From positions 1 through 53,493 of the forward strand of contig JAJDDX010000097.1 of the NCBI GenBank assembly GCA_029260055.1: a stretch of DNA of 53,493 nt, read 5' to 3'. Positions 8,301 through 16,418 of this stretch are shown here, in pieces. The DNA is from Phycisphaerae bacterium. Its GTDB lineage: Bacteria > Planctomycetota > Phycisphaerae > UBA1845. Every line of letters starts with the position of its first letter. Position 1 is the stretch's first letter. Made by a program: the position numbers and the translations under genes. The notes beneath the pieces were generated by a model. The model did no database searches. It worked only from the letters and a program-made list of their open reading frames with translations, and was not told the DNA's origin.

Positions 8301-8439
8301 AGCGGCCGTCCAGAAGATCTTGCTTGCTGCTCAGAAACTGCCGCACCAAGTCGAAGTCGATCGCCTTGAGCTGCTCGAGCTGTTCAGCCTTCTTCTTCAG
8401 GTTCTCGTACTCGTGCTTACTGATCGTGATTGTTGCCAT
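8284..8439 (-). CDS. Antitoxin-like 51-residue protein, archaeal type
   Basis: The short protein begins MATITISKHEYENLKKKAEQ, continues with a leucine-rich coiled helix and ends near DFDLVRQF...LLDGRFSV. This matches the small antitoxin-like proteins that precede RelE-family toxins in archaeal genomes (a beta strand and long helix for dimerisation, then a toxin-wrapping tail). It has no Shine-Dalgarno sequence. The box CCTATATAAA (8461-8470 minus) is centred about 25.5 nt upstream of the ATG. It is convergent with, and overlaps, the toxin gene at 7995-8300, so the pair must be expressed from two promoters. Confidence 0.65.
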   Translation of the reverse strand: MATITISKHEYENLKKKAEQLEQLKAIDFDLVRQFLSSKQDLLDGRFSVLA

Positions 8440-8460
8440 TCTTGGACATGGAGGCATCGG

Positions 8461-8470
8461 TTTATATAGG
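8461..8470 (-). promoter_or_regulatory. TATA-like box for the antitoxin gene
   Basis: CCTATATAAA on the minus strand is the closest match in the window to an archaeal TATA box. It is centred 25.5 nt before the ATG at 8439. Confidence 0.5.
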
Positions 8471-8515
8471 TTACGGTGTTGCTCGCGACACACGATCGCG
8501 TGCCTTGCTGCCCAT

Positions 8516-8725
8516 CTACGGTATTCGCCGCGGTAAGTGCTCCACCTCTCCGCCGTTGATGTGCCGCCGAAGGCAGTCCTCGTCGCAGAAGAACTTCCTC
8601 TCGCCCAGCGGTACGAATCCGCGGGGGCCGAGCACGCCGTAGTTGAGGGCGACGGCATCGACGCCGAGATCCAGTTCACGCCGGCACTCGACGCATTCAG
8701 TGGGTTTCGTTTCCTCTTCTTTCAT
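8516..8725 (-). CDS. Small Cys4 zinc-binding protein
   Basis: A 69-residue protein with two cysteine pairs, CVEC near the N-terminus and CDEDC near residue 49, which would form one treble-clef or ribbon zinc site around a central GVLGPRGFVPLGERKFF hairpin. This layout resembles small archaeal and viral zinc proteins, but no specific family is recognised. The start at 8725 has no Shine-Dalgarno sequence; a TTTTTATG box (8746-8753 minus) is centred about 25 nt upstream. Confidence 0.55.
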   Translation of the reverse strand: MKEEETKPTECVECRRELDLGVDAVALNYGVLGPRGFVPLGERKFFCDEDCLRRHINGGEVEHLPRRIP

Positions 8726-8846
8726 GGGCGGACCACGCGGCGAGCCATAAAAAGCGCTGAACCGATTTGCCGGTCGTCGACGCAATCAACTGACACGCCT
8801 CGAGGGTGACGGCTGGGCGCCCGCACTCGACAGTGGTTTCAATCAC
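8697..8846 (-). CDS. Possible 49-residue protein
   Basis: A GTG start at 8846 has AAGGA about 6 nt upstream, and the frame runs 49 codons, overlapping the zinc-protein start by 29 nt. The composition is protein-like but no family is recognised. A longer in-frame extension to 8936 exists without support. It may be spurious. Confidence 0.25.
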   Translation of the reverse strand: MIETTVECGRPAVTLEACQLIASTTGKSVQRFLWLAAWSAHERRGNETH

Positions 8847-8932
8847 AATAATCCTTATTAATTCTGAGTGCCTCTGAAATGGTCGCAGAAGAACGTCCCG
8901 CCCCTCACAGACGAGAGGCGGAACCGGAAAGA

Positions 8933-8973
8933 GCACGAAACTCTACCCGTACACGCGGAGTCTCGTGTTTTTT
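8933..8973 (+). terminator. Intrinsic terminator-like hairpin
   Basis: CACGAAACTC (8934-8943) pairs with GAGTCTCGTG (8958-8967) with one mismatch, followed at once by six T residues. It reads as a rho-independent or archaeal T-tract terminator on the plus strand. It stands directly before the promoter-like box of the winged-helix gene region, so it could insulate that operon. Confidence 0.55.
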
Positions 8974-8976
8974 CTA

Positions 8977-9081
8977 CTTAAAGATATCGGTCATCGAAGC
9001 CACATGTCGTGGGCGCGACCGCGCAAGTCGGTTCAAGCGCTAAGAAGGTGGGGCGTCTTCTGTTCAATGCCAATTGGATAG
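8977..9081 (+). promoter_or_regulatory. TATA-like box and 25-codon leader ORF ahead of the wHTH operon
   Basis: CTTAAAGA (8977-8984) is centred about 24 nt before an ATG at 9004 that opens a 25-codon reading frame ending at 9081. No Shine-Dalgarno sequence is present. The mini-ORF is basic and has no recognisable family; it could be a regulatory leader peptide of the downstream operon or a chance frame. Confidence 0.3.
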
Positions 9082-9082
9082 C

Positions 9083-9126
9083 GGCGGATCTGTCTGATCC
9101 GCCAGGAGGAAGATCAGCCGGCTGAT
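9083..9126. promoter_or_regulatory. Two operator-like palindromes before the wHTH gene
   Basis: GGCGGATC (9083-9090) and GATCCGCC (9096-9103) form a perfect 8-bp hairpin with a 5-nt loop. Ten bases on, ATCAGCCGGCTGAT (9113-9126) is a perfect 14-bp palindrome that ends 10 nt before the GTG of the winged-helix gene. Their position suggests autoregulation by that protein. Confidence 0.5.
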
Positions 9127-9136
9127 TGCATACTAC

Positions 9137-9715
9137 GTGCAACTTAGCGAAGCCTATAGACACATACACCACAGCGAAAGACGCCAGCGCGTCCTGAAGA
9201 GCCTGAGCCAGCCGCTTACGGCCAAGCAGATTGCCCGCAAGACGGGGCTGCGTTTCGACAGCTGCCGGGACGCGGTTCGCGAACTCGCGAAGCTGGGCCT
9301 GATTCACTGCATCAACGAGACTGCTCGACGTAGTAGGCTCTACTGGCTCACGAAGCCGGGGCAGGCATGTCAACGTCGACTCGCCAGCCTGTCGGGCGAC
9401 ATGGCACTCGCACATCACGTTCCCGTGATCGATTGGGCGCTCTACGGCTGGGTCTGCTACAGCCACCGATCCGTGATTCTCAAGACGCTTACCGAGCCGA
9501 TGCAGCCGGCGGACATCAAGCGAAAGGCCCGTAGCCGTGAGGCAGGCCTTCGCATGAGCGCCAACAACGTTCGAGACATCATCCGCGTGTTCAGGGTGAG
9601 GGGGATCGTGAGACCTGTTCGGATCCGGAAGAAGGCCCATTTGCGTTACGAGCTGACACCAGCCGGTTTGCAGTTTCAGGAGTTGTTGAGACGAGCGGAG
9701 GTGCCCACCAGATGA
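9137..9715 (+). CDS. Double winged-helix transcription regulator
   Basis: This 192-residue protein appears to contain two winged-helix DNA-binding units, each with a helix-turn-helix followed by a two-stranded wing. The first spans about 10-80 (RVLKSLSQPLTAKQIARKTG, then SRLYWLTKPG) and the second about 110-185 (VILKTLTEPMQPADIKRKA, then LRYELTPAG). The pattern resembles archaeal MarR/ArsR-like regulators. The start is GTG at 9137, but the frame is open upstream and an alternative start near 9125 is possible. Perfect palindromes lie just upstream. Its stop overlaps the methyltransferase start by 4 nt (ATGA), so it is probably the control protein of that operon. Confidence 0.7.
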   Translation: MQLSEAYRHIHHSERRQRVLKSLSQPLTAKQIARKTGLRFDSCRDAVRELAKLGLIHCINETARRSRLYWLTKPGQACQRRLASLSGDMALAHHVPVIDWALYGWVCYSHRSVILKTLTEPMQPADIKRKARSREAGLRMSANNVRDIIRVFRVRGIVRPVRIRKKAHLRYELTPAGLQFQELLRRAEVPTR

Positions 9716-10458
9716 ACAAGCCGCTCGCCGTCAACAGAATCCACCGAATTGACGCCCTCGCTGGCTTGCGGCGGTTAGAGGACAACAGCGTCGATCTGGT
9801 CGTGACGGATCCACCGTACAACATCGCCGCGACCGACCGCATCACCATGAAGAGTAGTAAGCCGCTCTCGACGATGGAGGCCTGGGGCCATTGGGACCGG
9901 TTTCATCCCTTCGATTACGACGTGCTGATCATGCAGGTGATCAGCGAGTGCCACCGCGTGCTCAAGCCCGGCGGTGCGCTGTACATGTTCACCGCGCGGG
10001 AACAGAGCGGCTACTTCGTTCGCAAAGCGATCGCGAGGGGCTTTACCTACCGTAACCAGCTTGCCATGGTCAAGAAGAATCCCCTGCCAAGTCTGAGCAA
10101 GACGAATTGGCGCAGCGCATTCGAGTTGTGCATGTATCTGACCAAGGGCAAGCCGGGCGTATTCAACTTCATCTCGCAGACGGAGTGCAAGAACGTGTTT
10201 CACTACTCGAACTCGCGCCGAGCCACCAAGCATCCGACCGAGAAGCCCCTCGAGTTCATCAAGCTGCTCGTTCAGGTAAGCTCGAATGTCGGGGACCTAG
10301 TCCTCGATCCATTCATGGGTTCCGGCACCACGGCGGTTGCGGCCCGTGATCTCGGGCGAGGCTACGTCGGTTTCGAGCTTGGACGGGATTACATCAAGAT
10401 GGCAAACGCCAGGTTGAAAACAGGTTGCCACACTGGAGCCGGACGACGGGCAGCCTGA
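9712..10458 (+). CDS. DNA methyltransferase (N6-adenine or N4-cytosine)
   Basis: A 248-residue DNA methyltransferase of the N6/N4 family. The catalytic motif IV TDPPYNI lies at 32-38 and the AdoMet-binding motif I DPFMGSGTTA near 200, in beta-class order; the C-terminal GRGYVGFEL completes the AdoMet pocket. It transfers a methyl group to an exocyclic amino group in a short recognition sequence that cannot be predicted. No restriction endonuclease is adjacent, so it is either a solitary methylase or works with a distant partner. It is translationally coupled to the upstream winged-helix gene. Confidence 0.9.
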   Translation: MNKPLAVNRIHRIDALAGLRRLEDNSVDLVVTDPPYNIAATDRITMKSSKPLSTMEAWGHWDRFHPFDYDVLIMQVISECHRVLKPGGALYMFTAREQSGYFVRKAIARGFTYRNQLAMVKKNPLPSLSKTNWRSAFELCMYLTKGKPGVFNFISQTECKNVFHYSNSRRATKHPTEKPLEFIKLLVQVSSNVGDLVLDPFMGSGTTAVAARDLGRGYVGFELGRDYIKMANARLKTGCHTGAGRRAA

Positions 10459-10514
10459 CGGTTGAAGGTCACTTCCGGCGTCGCTGCGTTCTTCTCATTC
10501 GCCGCCGCGCAGCG

Positions 10515-10522
10515 TTTATAAA
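10515..10522 (+). promoter_or_regulatory. TATA-like box for the small acidic protein
   Basis: TTTATAAA is centred 25.5 nt before the ATG at 10544. Another in-frame ATG at 10529 lies too near the box to be served by it as a leaderless start. Confidence 0.45.
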
Positions 10523-10543
10523 CGACGCATGCATCGCAAGAAG

Positions 10544-10711
10544 ATGAAAAACAACGATGTAACCCAAGATGACTTTGACGACATCGAAGAGGCACTCGAC
10601 CTTTTCGGCGAAACGATCGACGAGGACAACGACGACAGCAAGTGTCTTGGCAGGGCATACGACGCACTCGACAAGCTCAAACGACTGATGACCTGCGCCC
10701 AAGTCGTGTAG
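10544..10711 (+). CDS. Small acidic protein
   Basis: A 55-residue, strongly acidic protein (VTQDDFDDIEEALDLF, TIDEDNDDS) with a predicted helical C-terminus. I do not recognise the family; acidic mini-proteins of this kind on mobile elements can be DNA mimics or antitoxins, but that is speculation. I prefer the ATG at 10544 over 10529 because a TTTATAAA box lies 25 nt upstream. No Shine-Dalgarno sequence is seen. Confidence 0.45.
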   Translation: MKNNDVTQDDFDDIEEALDLFGETIDEDNDDSKCLGRAYDALDKLKRLMTCAQVV

Positions 10712-10813
10712 CGGGAATCCAGAGAGCCGGCGGTAGCAGAAGTCAAGCGTTAGTCGGGCATGATCATGCGTGGCCTGTCAAGCGGTGCATCAGACGACCA
10801 CCACAGTTCAAAG

Positions 10814-10823
10814 CCTTAAAAGG
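10814..10823 (+). promoter_or_regulatory. TATA-like box for the ArdC-like gene
   Basis: CCTTAAAAGG, preceded by TTCAAAG (BRE-like), is centred 24-25 nt before the ATG at 10843. No Shine-Dalgarno sequence lies between. Confidence 0.5.
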
Positions 10824-10842
10824 GCATGCGCGTCGCCTGCGA

Positions 10843-11697
10843 ATGGGAAGCGTCTACGATGTCATCACCGATCGGATCATAAAACTCCTGGAAGCCGGCA
10901 CCGTTCCCTGGCATCGGCCATGGGGCGGGACGCATCGCCAGCCGCGCAACGTCGTCTCCAACAAACCGTACCGCGGCGTCAACACGTTTCTACTATCGGC
11001 GGCCGGCTACGAAACTCCCTATTGGCTGACCTTCAAACAGGCCCGTGATCGTGATGGTCATGTGAAGAAGGGCGAGCACGGCTACCCATGTATCTTCTGG
11101 AAGTGGATTGAACGCGATGACCCCGACAGCGGGGAAGCGACTCGCCGCCCGTTCCTCAAGTACTACACCGTGTTCAACGCAGAGCAATGCGCGGGGATCG
11201 ACGTTCCCGTCACGCAGACGCCGACGCGTGCGTTCTCGGCGATTCAGTGCTGCGAACATGTCGTGACCGGCATGCCACGGGCGCCACCGATCAGCCATGG
11301 CGGTGATCGCGCGTGCTACGAACCAACGTCGGACCGGGTACGGCTGCCACCGAAGGAGCGTTTTGACAGCTCTGAGGCCTACTACGGCACGCTGTTTCAC
11401 GAGTTGGTCCACAGCACCGGTCATGAATCGCGGCTCGCCCGATCGGGGATCACCGACACGATCGTCTTCGGATCCCGTACGTACAGCAAGGAAGAACTCG
11501 TCGCCGAGATGGGAGCTACGTTCCTGTGCGGCCACACGGGGATCGAGAACAAACTGATTGAAAACTCGGCCTCCTACATCGCCTCCTGGCTCCAGCGCCT
11601 CCGCAATGACAGCCGGCTCGTGATTCAAAGCGCAGGACAAGCCCAGAAAGCGGCGGACTACATACTCGATCGGCGGGAGGAGGAAGTGTCAGGTTGA
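10843..11697 (+). CDS. ArdC-like antirestriction / zincin protein
   Basis: A 284-residue protein with the two-part ArdC layout. The N-terminal ssDNA-binding domain (about 1-130) contains VPWHRPWGG, NPYRGVN-like NKPYRGVNTF and the GEHGYPCIFWKW strand. The C-terminal zincin-like domain has FHELVHSTGH (HExxH, near residue 190) and a downstream glutamate in KEELVAEMGA. ArdC proteins are carried by conjugative plasmids, phages and archaeal elements, and protect incoming single-stranded DNA. I chose ATG 10843 because the conserved domain starts there and a TATA-like box stands 24-25 nt upstream; a frame extends to 10642 without support. Its stop overlaps the TTG start of the next gene (TTGA). Confidence 0.85.
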   Translation: MGSVYDVITDRIIKLLEAGTVPWHRPWGGTHRQPRNVVSNKPYRGVNTFLLSAAGYETPYWLTFKQARDRDGHVKKGEHGYPCIFWKWIERDDPDSGEATRRPFLKYYTVFNAEQCAGIDVPVTQTPTRAFSAIQCCEHVVTGMPRAPPISHGGDRACYEPTSDRVRLPPKERFDSSEAYYGTLFHELVHSTGHESRLARSGITDTIVFGSRTYSKEELVAEMGATFLCGHTGIENKLIENSASYIASWLQRLRNDSRLVIQSAGQAQKAADYILDRREEEVSG

Positions 11698-12134
11698 GCG
11701 GCCGCAAGAAGAAGGTCCGCATCCTGGATCCGAAGCCAGCACGGCCGAAGTCCTCGGAGCGGCTCGAGCAGCGAGCCCGCGAACTTACCCGGCGCAACGG
11801 GTGGCGAGATGGCAAGGATCCGATCACTGCCATCGTTGAGCGCGAGGTGGCTCTTACGCTTGATCATCTGGACGAGCTGCGCCAAGTCCATCGCAGGATA
11901 CACCGCAGCCTGATACGCCACGAATGCTACCTCGGAACCGAGATCATCCAGCGCGAACCCACGCCTCCGGCTTACGAAGATCCTCGCTTGCCGGAACGGG
12001 ACCGACTTCGTGACCGGTTGCGGAAGATCGACGAGGAACGCCGTCGCTGGGCCGCCCAATATGCCAAGGAGTGCCAGACGCTTCTCGACCGTCTTCTTTC
12101 GCTCGTCGGGAGGCGTGAGCAACTCGGCCGCTGA
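11694..12134 (+). CDS. Basic coiled-coil protein coupled to the HerA-like ATPase
   Basis: A 146-residue, Arg-rich protein predicted to be almost entirely helical, with long amphipathic stretches such as RLRDRLRKIDEERRRW. No enzyme motif is visible. The TTG start at 11694 overlaps the ArdC stop codon (TTGA), and the gene ends 3 bp before the HerA-like ATPase start, so the three form one translational unit. It could be an accessory subunit or DNA-binding partner of the ATPase, an inference from position only. Confidence 0.6.
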   Translation: MSGRKKKVRILDPKPARPKSSERLEQRARELTRRNGWRDGKDPITAIVEREVALTLDHLDELRQVHRRIHRSLIRHECYLGTEIIQREPTPPAYEDPRLPERDRLRDRLRKIDEERRRWAAQYAKECQTLLDRLLSLVGRREQLGR

Positions 12135-12137
12135 ACC

Positions 12138-14111
12138 ATGGACATCGAGAAGATCGCTCGCAAGTTGAAGCCGCTGATGCCCACGGACGTGGACCGCTGG
12201 CTCCGCACGCGAGAATCCGCCGAACCCGGGCTGAAGGGCCTGATCGATAAGCAGATCCTGTCGAAAGCCCGGACGACGTTTGGCGACCTCGACTCTCGTA
12301 TCCTTCTGTCCTTGCCGCCACCGCACAAGGCGCGTGGGGCGATTCACCTGGGGGCCGTTCTGTACGAACAGGAGAAGTGGCCGGCGGGAGTATCGTCAGG
12401 AGAGTTGTTGCAGAACCTCGCTATCTTCGGGCGTTCGGGCGCGGGCAAGACCAACGTGGCGTTCCATTTGTTGGAGCAGTTTGGGGCGAAGAAGATTCCC
12501 TTTTTGTTCCTGGATTGGAAGCGTACCGCTCGCCACCTGCTTCCCCGCCTAAAGGCGAAGGTCAACGTCTACACGCCGGGCAGACCTCTCGCACCGCTCG
12601 TCTTCAACCCTTTCATCGTGCCGCCCGGCCTGGAACCCAACGTTTACATCAATCAGGTTGTCGATGTCATGGCTGACGCCTTCACGCTGGGCGACGGTGC
12701 GAGAAGCGTGCTGCAGCGCAGCGTCGTCGCCTGCTACAATCAAGGCAATCATGCTCCATTGGCATCGGAGGTGCTTGCCGAATTGGGCAAGCTTCCGGGT
12801 ACGGGTCGTGCGGGCGGCTGGAAGATCTCGGCGACGCGGGCCCTCGAGAGCCTGACCTTCGCGGATCTCTCGGGCAAGGATCGGGTGTCGCAGGAACAGC
12901 TCGCGCGGTTGTTGCTTGAAGAGAACACGATCATCGAGCTGGATGCCCTGTCGGAAAGCGGCAAGAAGTTCCTCGTTCCGTTACTTCTTCTGTGGCTGTT
13001 CTACGTACAGCTCGGTGGTACCGAGCGCGAAAAACTCAAGCTCGCGGTGTTCGTCGAAGAGGCACACCATTTGCTTTACCGGCAGGAGCGGCGATCCAGC
13101 GAGACGGTCATGAACATACTCCTTCGACAATGCCGAGAAGTGGGCTTGGCCATGCTTGTGATCGACCAGCACCCACACATGATCTCGAGCGTGGCGCTGG
13201 GCAACTGCTATACGAGCATTTGCATGAATCTGAAGGACCCGAGCGACATGAACAAGGCCGCGGCGATCTCGCTCGTGGACGAGGAAGACAAGCGTCTGTT
13301 CAGCAGGTTGCCGGTGGGGCAGGGGGTGGTGAAGCTGCAGGACCGATGGCGACGGCCGTTTCTGGTGGGGTTTCCGCTGGTGAAGATCAACAAAGGAGCC
13401 GTGACCGATGCAGCGCTTGCCCGTTACGTGCGGCGGAATTCAACGGGTACGGCCCGAAACCGGGCCCTGTCGCACGAATTGGGACGGGTTTCGCAGAGTT
13501 CGCTGTGGGATGGGGGGCTCTCTGACACCGCGTTGCGGTTCATAGAGGATGTCATCATCCATCAGGATGATGGAGTGAAGAGGCGCTACGAGCGGTTGAG
13601 CCTGAACGCGGGGGCCGGTACGAGGCTCAAGGAGGAGTTGATCGAGGACGGCTGGCTGGACTCGGAGACAGTAAGCGTGGGGCGGACACGGAAGGTGTTG
13701 TTGCGCCCGACGGTTGAGGCAAGGAAGTTGCTCGGGTTGGAGGAGGGTATCGAACTGCGGGCTTCGGTCGCGCATGAGTACTGGAAGCGGTTCTACGCCC
13801 GGCGGTTCGCCGAGAAGGGCTACAAGATTGAGCTCGAAGCGCAGCGGGCAGGCGGTCGAGTCGACGTGCTAGCCGTGAAGAACGGTGAACGCGTTGGAAT
13901 CGAGGTGGAAACCGGGAAATCCGACGTCGTGGCGAACGTACGAAACTGCCTGCGAAGCGGGTTTGCAAGAGTCATGGTTGTAGCAACGGATGAGGTCGCC
14001 ATGCGGAAGGTGGAACGACAGCTCGCCGAGGCCGGTCTGTTGATTCCGACGCGTGTCGAGCTCGGTCTTCGAGATGAGAATACCGTGGCGATTGACCGTC
14101 ATCCCCATTGA
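12138..14111 (+). CDS. HerA/VirD4-like DNA-pumping ATPase with wHTH and nuclease-like C-terminus
   Basis: A 657-residue FtsK/HerA-superfamily ATPase. Walker A is GRSGAGKTN (98-106), Walker B is in LAVFVEEAHHLLY, and IDQHPHMIS is the sensor-like block. The C-terminal third has a winged-helix region (about 450-530), then a PD-(D/E)XK-like core: RVDVLAV (D576) followed by VGIEVETGKSD (E589, E591, K594). Such proteins form hexameric motors that move double-stranded DNA in conjugation, packaging or end processing. The partner may be the coiled-coil protein just upstream. A similar ATPase plus nuclease-like pair, there as two genes, occurs at 23.0-25.2 kb. No Shine-Dalgarno sequence is apparent; expression is probably coupled to the upstream gene. 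Confidence 0.8.
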   Translation: MDIEKIARKLKPLMPTDVDRWLRTRESAEPGLKGLIDKQILSKARTTFGDLDSRILLSLPPPHKARGAIHLGAVLYEQEKWPAGVSSGELLQNLAIFGRSGAGKTNVAFHLLEQFGAKKIPFLFLDWKRTARHLLPRLKAKVNVYTPGRPLAPLVFNPFIVPPGLEPNVYINQVVDVMADAFTLGDGARSVLQRSVVACYNQGNHAPLASEVLAELGKLPGTGRAGGWKISATRALESLTFADLSGKDRVSQEQLARLLLEENTIIELDALSESGKKFLVPLLLLWLFYVQLGGTEREKLKLAVFVEEAHHLLYRQERRSSETVMNILLRQCREVGLAMLVIDQHPHMISSVALGNCYTSICMNLKDPSDMNKAAAISLVDEEDKRLFSRLPVGQGVVKLQDRWRRPFLVGFPLVKINKGAVTDAALARYVRRNSTGTARNRALSHELGRVSQSSLWDGGLSDTALRFIEDVIIHQDDGVKRRYERLSLNAGAGTRLKEELIEDGWLDSETVSVGRTRKVLLRPTVEARKLLGLEEGIELRASVAHEYWKRFYARRFAEKGYKIELEAQRAGGRVDVLAVKNGERVGIEVETGKSDVVANVRNCLRSGFARVMVVATDEVAMRKVERQLAEAGLLIPTRVELGLRDENTVAIDRHPH

Positions 14112-14267
14112 TATTCGGAGGAGCCATGACACTGGCGAGGGAGGCCGCTAAGATGCCTCTTCGCCTGTTTCGCAAGATGGCCGTCGTGCGGCACGATCTG
14201 GCGGCACCAGGCTAACGCACGATTCGTTTCTCGCCCGTCGGGGCGTACTTTTGGTAGAGGGAGTTGC

Positions 14268-16418
14268 TTGTTGAAGACGTGCAACGAAGCCCAACTGGCG
14301 CGAGGTCGCTACCTATCGATCGCCGGGATGGGTGCGTCGCAAGTCGAGCAAGTTGTGGATCGCTGCCTCGAAGGTAGTGGGTTCCGCGTGCGCATACGGC
14401 GCACGTCACCGGAGAGGTCGCTGGTAACTGGGGTGCAACGTGCGGCTTGGTATCGCGTCCTACTCTTTGCGCTGCCTCAACGAATTGTCTTCGAGATCAA
14501 GAACGAGCCCAACGCTGACGCCGTTCAGGTAGCGTACGATGAGCGATACGCGCCTTGGTACTTGGCGGTCCTGGTTGCTGTGGCAGCCATCATGACTCCA
14601 TATTGGGTTGATACGCTGTCGACGCTCCTTCGCATGGCGTTGGCGCCGACCCAGTTTCACGGCTTCCACGCCGCGCAGTTTTGGGGAGTTGGTCTGGCCG
14701 GTGTCGTTTTCGCGCGTCTGCTGGTGGGCTCGAGTGCGAGGGCTACGTTCGTGCTGCTGGAGGAGATCAGGCTGCGTGTACGGCATGCCGGTGCGAAGGT
14801 CGATCAGCCGAAGTCCGGGACGCTAACAACAACTGGCCTCGTGAAGATGCTGTTCCTGATACACTTGACCACTGTTGTGGTGCTCGGTGTGTATGCAGCT
14901 CTGGGGCCGGCTAACTTGGTCTTTCTCGGCAGCCGAAGAGACGCGCTGATAGCTGCCGGGGTAGTCGGCACGGTGGTTGTGTTTGTAGTCTCCTTGGCCA
15001 GGGGAACATCCCATACAGTTAACAGCATCGGTGGGGAAGAACGTCTCGCCATGGTTGGCACAGGCGTTACCGTCCAGTTTGGCGTTATCTCGCTTCTTGT
15101 CGCTCAGCTCGGTTTCATTTTGCTTGGCCAGACAACTGACGAGTTCTGGGCTGCGTTGTTCCGTGCCGGGGCGCGCCTTGCAATGGACGCGGAGCAGGTT
15201 CGTGCCGCCGGTCTTGACTGCCTTCCGTGCGGTTGCCTCGAAACTGAGTTCGACAAGACTCGCGCGCTCGGCCACGTACTACTTATGGCATCTTCGGCGC
15301 CGGGCTGTCTCGGTCTTGCCATGATTCTGTGGAGTATCCGATTGGCACCAGTTATGCGCCGCATGTGCGAACGCGTTCACGAAGACATCGAGTTAGATTA
15401 CGGGCGCGCGGCGGCTTCAGTTGACGGTCTTCATCAGCGGTCTCAACGGGCGTTCCTGGTAGTATGGGGTTTCTCCGCTACCGTGATTGTGATCGGGCTG
15501 CTCAGTTTGTTGCGGTTAGGTGCGAGAAGTCTCGACGACGTCTTGGGGGGGCACACGCCTGTAACCGAAATCGGCGCGGTGGATGCCACGGGCAACGCAA
15601 TCAACTTTCTTGCCGGTCTAGGGGCGCAGTCCTATGTGGGGCTGCGCACAAGCCGCGTCTTCTTTGCGTCTTGGGCCATCACTCTCTCCCTTCCGGTTGC
15701 GCTGTCCGTGCTGACGGGGTACCTTTCCTCCCGGCGGCTCAGATCCCTGCTATGTGCGTCTTCCAATTCGCTGCCGAGCCAAGCTTTGGGGCTGAAGCAT
15801 GAGCTCGCTGCAATGGCTTCGTCGGCTGGCCTGAAAGTTGCCCTTGCGGTGTCACCGGGTCAGAAGGCGAGGGCTGTGGCGCACCGTGTCGGGCTTCTGC
15901 GGCCCCGGAGCTTTGTCGAAGTGTCCAGTCGTTGTCTTGAGATCCTCGATGTGGCGGAGCAGAGGGCTCTAGTGGCCCACGAACTCGGCCATCATCTGAG
16001 AGGGCATTGTCGAAGGCACAACGTCATGCAGTGGCTCGGCCGTTTGACGTACGTCGGCGGCACCTTCGTGGTCTCCATGGAGGACAGCTTCGGATTCGAA
16101 TTGCAGGCGGATCGGGCGGCGATCGAGACCTTCGGCGTTGACCAACGTACGTTACGAAGTTGCCTCTTGAAGATGCGTGCCGATGCGGTTGTCCAGCGGC
16201 TGGGTGAAATGAACGGTGGATTGAGTGCCGTTGGGCAGGCTGATTCGCTTGGACGACTTGATTCAACCGTATCGATGGGAATTCCCAGCTGGAGGACCGC
16301 TCTGCGCGATTGGCTCGCACTGCTTCGGGCAGATGCGGAGATGGCATACTGGCATCCGTCGGTCGCCGACCGCATTCGAGCCCTAGCAGGGGATCGTGGC
16401 AAGGAGTCGAGCGCCTGA
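14268..16418 (+). CDS. Membrane M48-family metalloprotease (paralogue 1)
   Basis: A 716-residue integral membrane protein with about eight hydrophobic spans and a C-terminal M48 peptidase domain. The zinc motif HELGHH lies near residue 570 and the third ligand glutamate in FELQADRAA about 50 residues later, as in HtpX/Ste24-type proteases. The N-terminal 500 residues, with several spans and a soluble stretch, are unlike HtpX (about 290 residues). The start is TTG at 14268 with GGGAG 6 nt upstream. It shares closely matching blocks with the gene at 16813-18987 (CRRHN.(M/L)QWLGRLT, then EDSFG). Likely role: cleavage of membrane or membrane-adjacent proteins, perhaps in signalling with the winged-helix gene downstream. 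Confidence 0.8.
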   Translation: MLKTCNEAQLARGRYLSIAGMGASQVEQVVDRCLEGSGFRVRIRRTSPERSLVTGVQRAAWYRVLLFALPQRIVFEIKNEPNADAVQVAYDERYAPWYLAVLVAVAAIMTPYWVDTLSTLLRMALAPTQFHGFHAAQFWGVGLAGVVFARLLVGSSARATFVLLEEIRLRVRHAGAKVDQPKSGTLTTTGLVKMLFLIHLTTVVVLGVYAALGPANLVFLGSRRDALIAAGVVGTVVVFVVSLARGTSHTVNSIGGEERLAMVGTGVTVQFGVISLLVAQLGFILLGQTTDEFWAALFRAGARLAMDAEQVRAAGLDCLPCGCLETEFDKTRALGHVLLMASSAPGCLGLAMILWSIRLAPVMRRMCERVHEDIELDYGRAAASVDGLHQRSQRAFLVVWGFSATVIVIGLLSLLRLGARSLDDVLGGHTPVTEIGAVDATGNAINFLAGLGAQSYVGLRTSRVFFASWAITLSLPVALSVLTGYLSSRRLRSLLCASSNSLPSQALGLKHELAAMASSAGLKVALAVSPGQKARAVAHRVGLLRPRSFVEVSSRCLEILDVAEQRALVAHELGHHLRGHCRRHNVMQWLGRLTYVGGTFVVSMEDSFGFELQADRAAIETFGVDQRTLRSCLLKMRADAVVQRLGEMNGGLSAVGQADSLGRLDSTVSMGIPSWRTALRDWLALLRADAEMAYWHPSVADRIRALAGDRGKESSA

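Noticed and set aside
8978-9640. Long minus-strand frame antisense to the winged-helix gene
   Set aside because: The plus-strand frame has two clear winged-helix repeats and is coupled to the methyltransferase; the antisense translation is Pro/Arg/His-rich with no motif.
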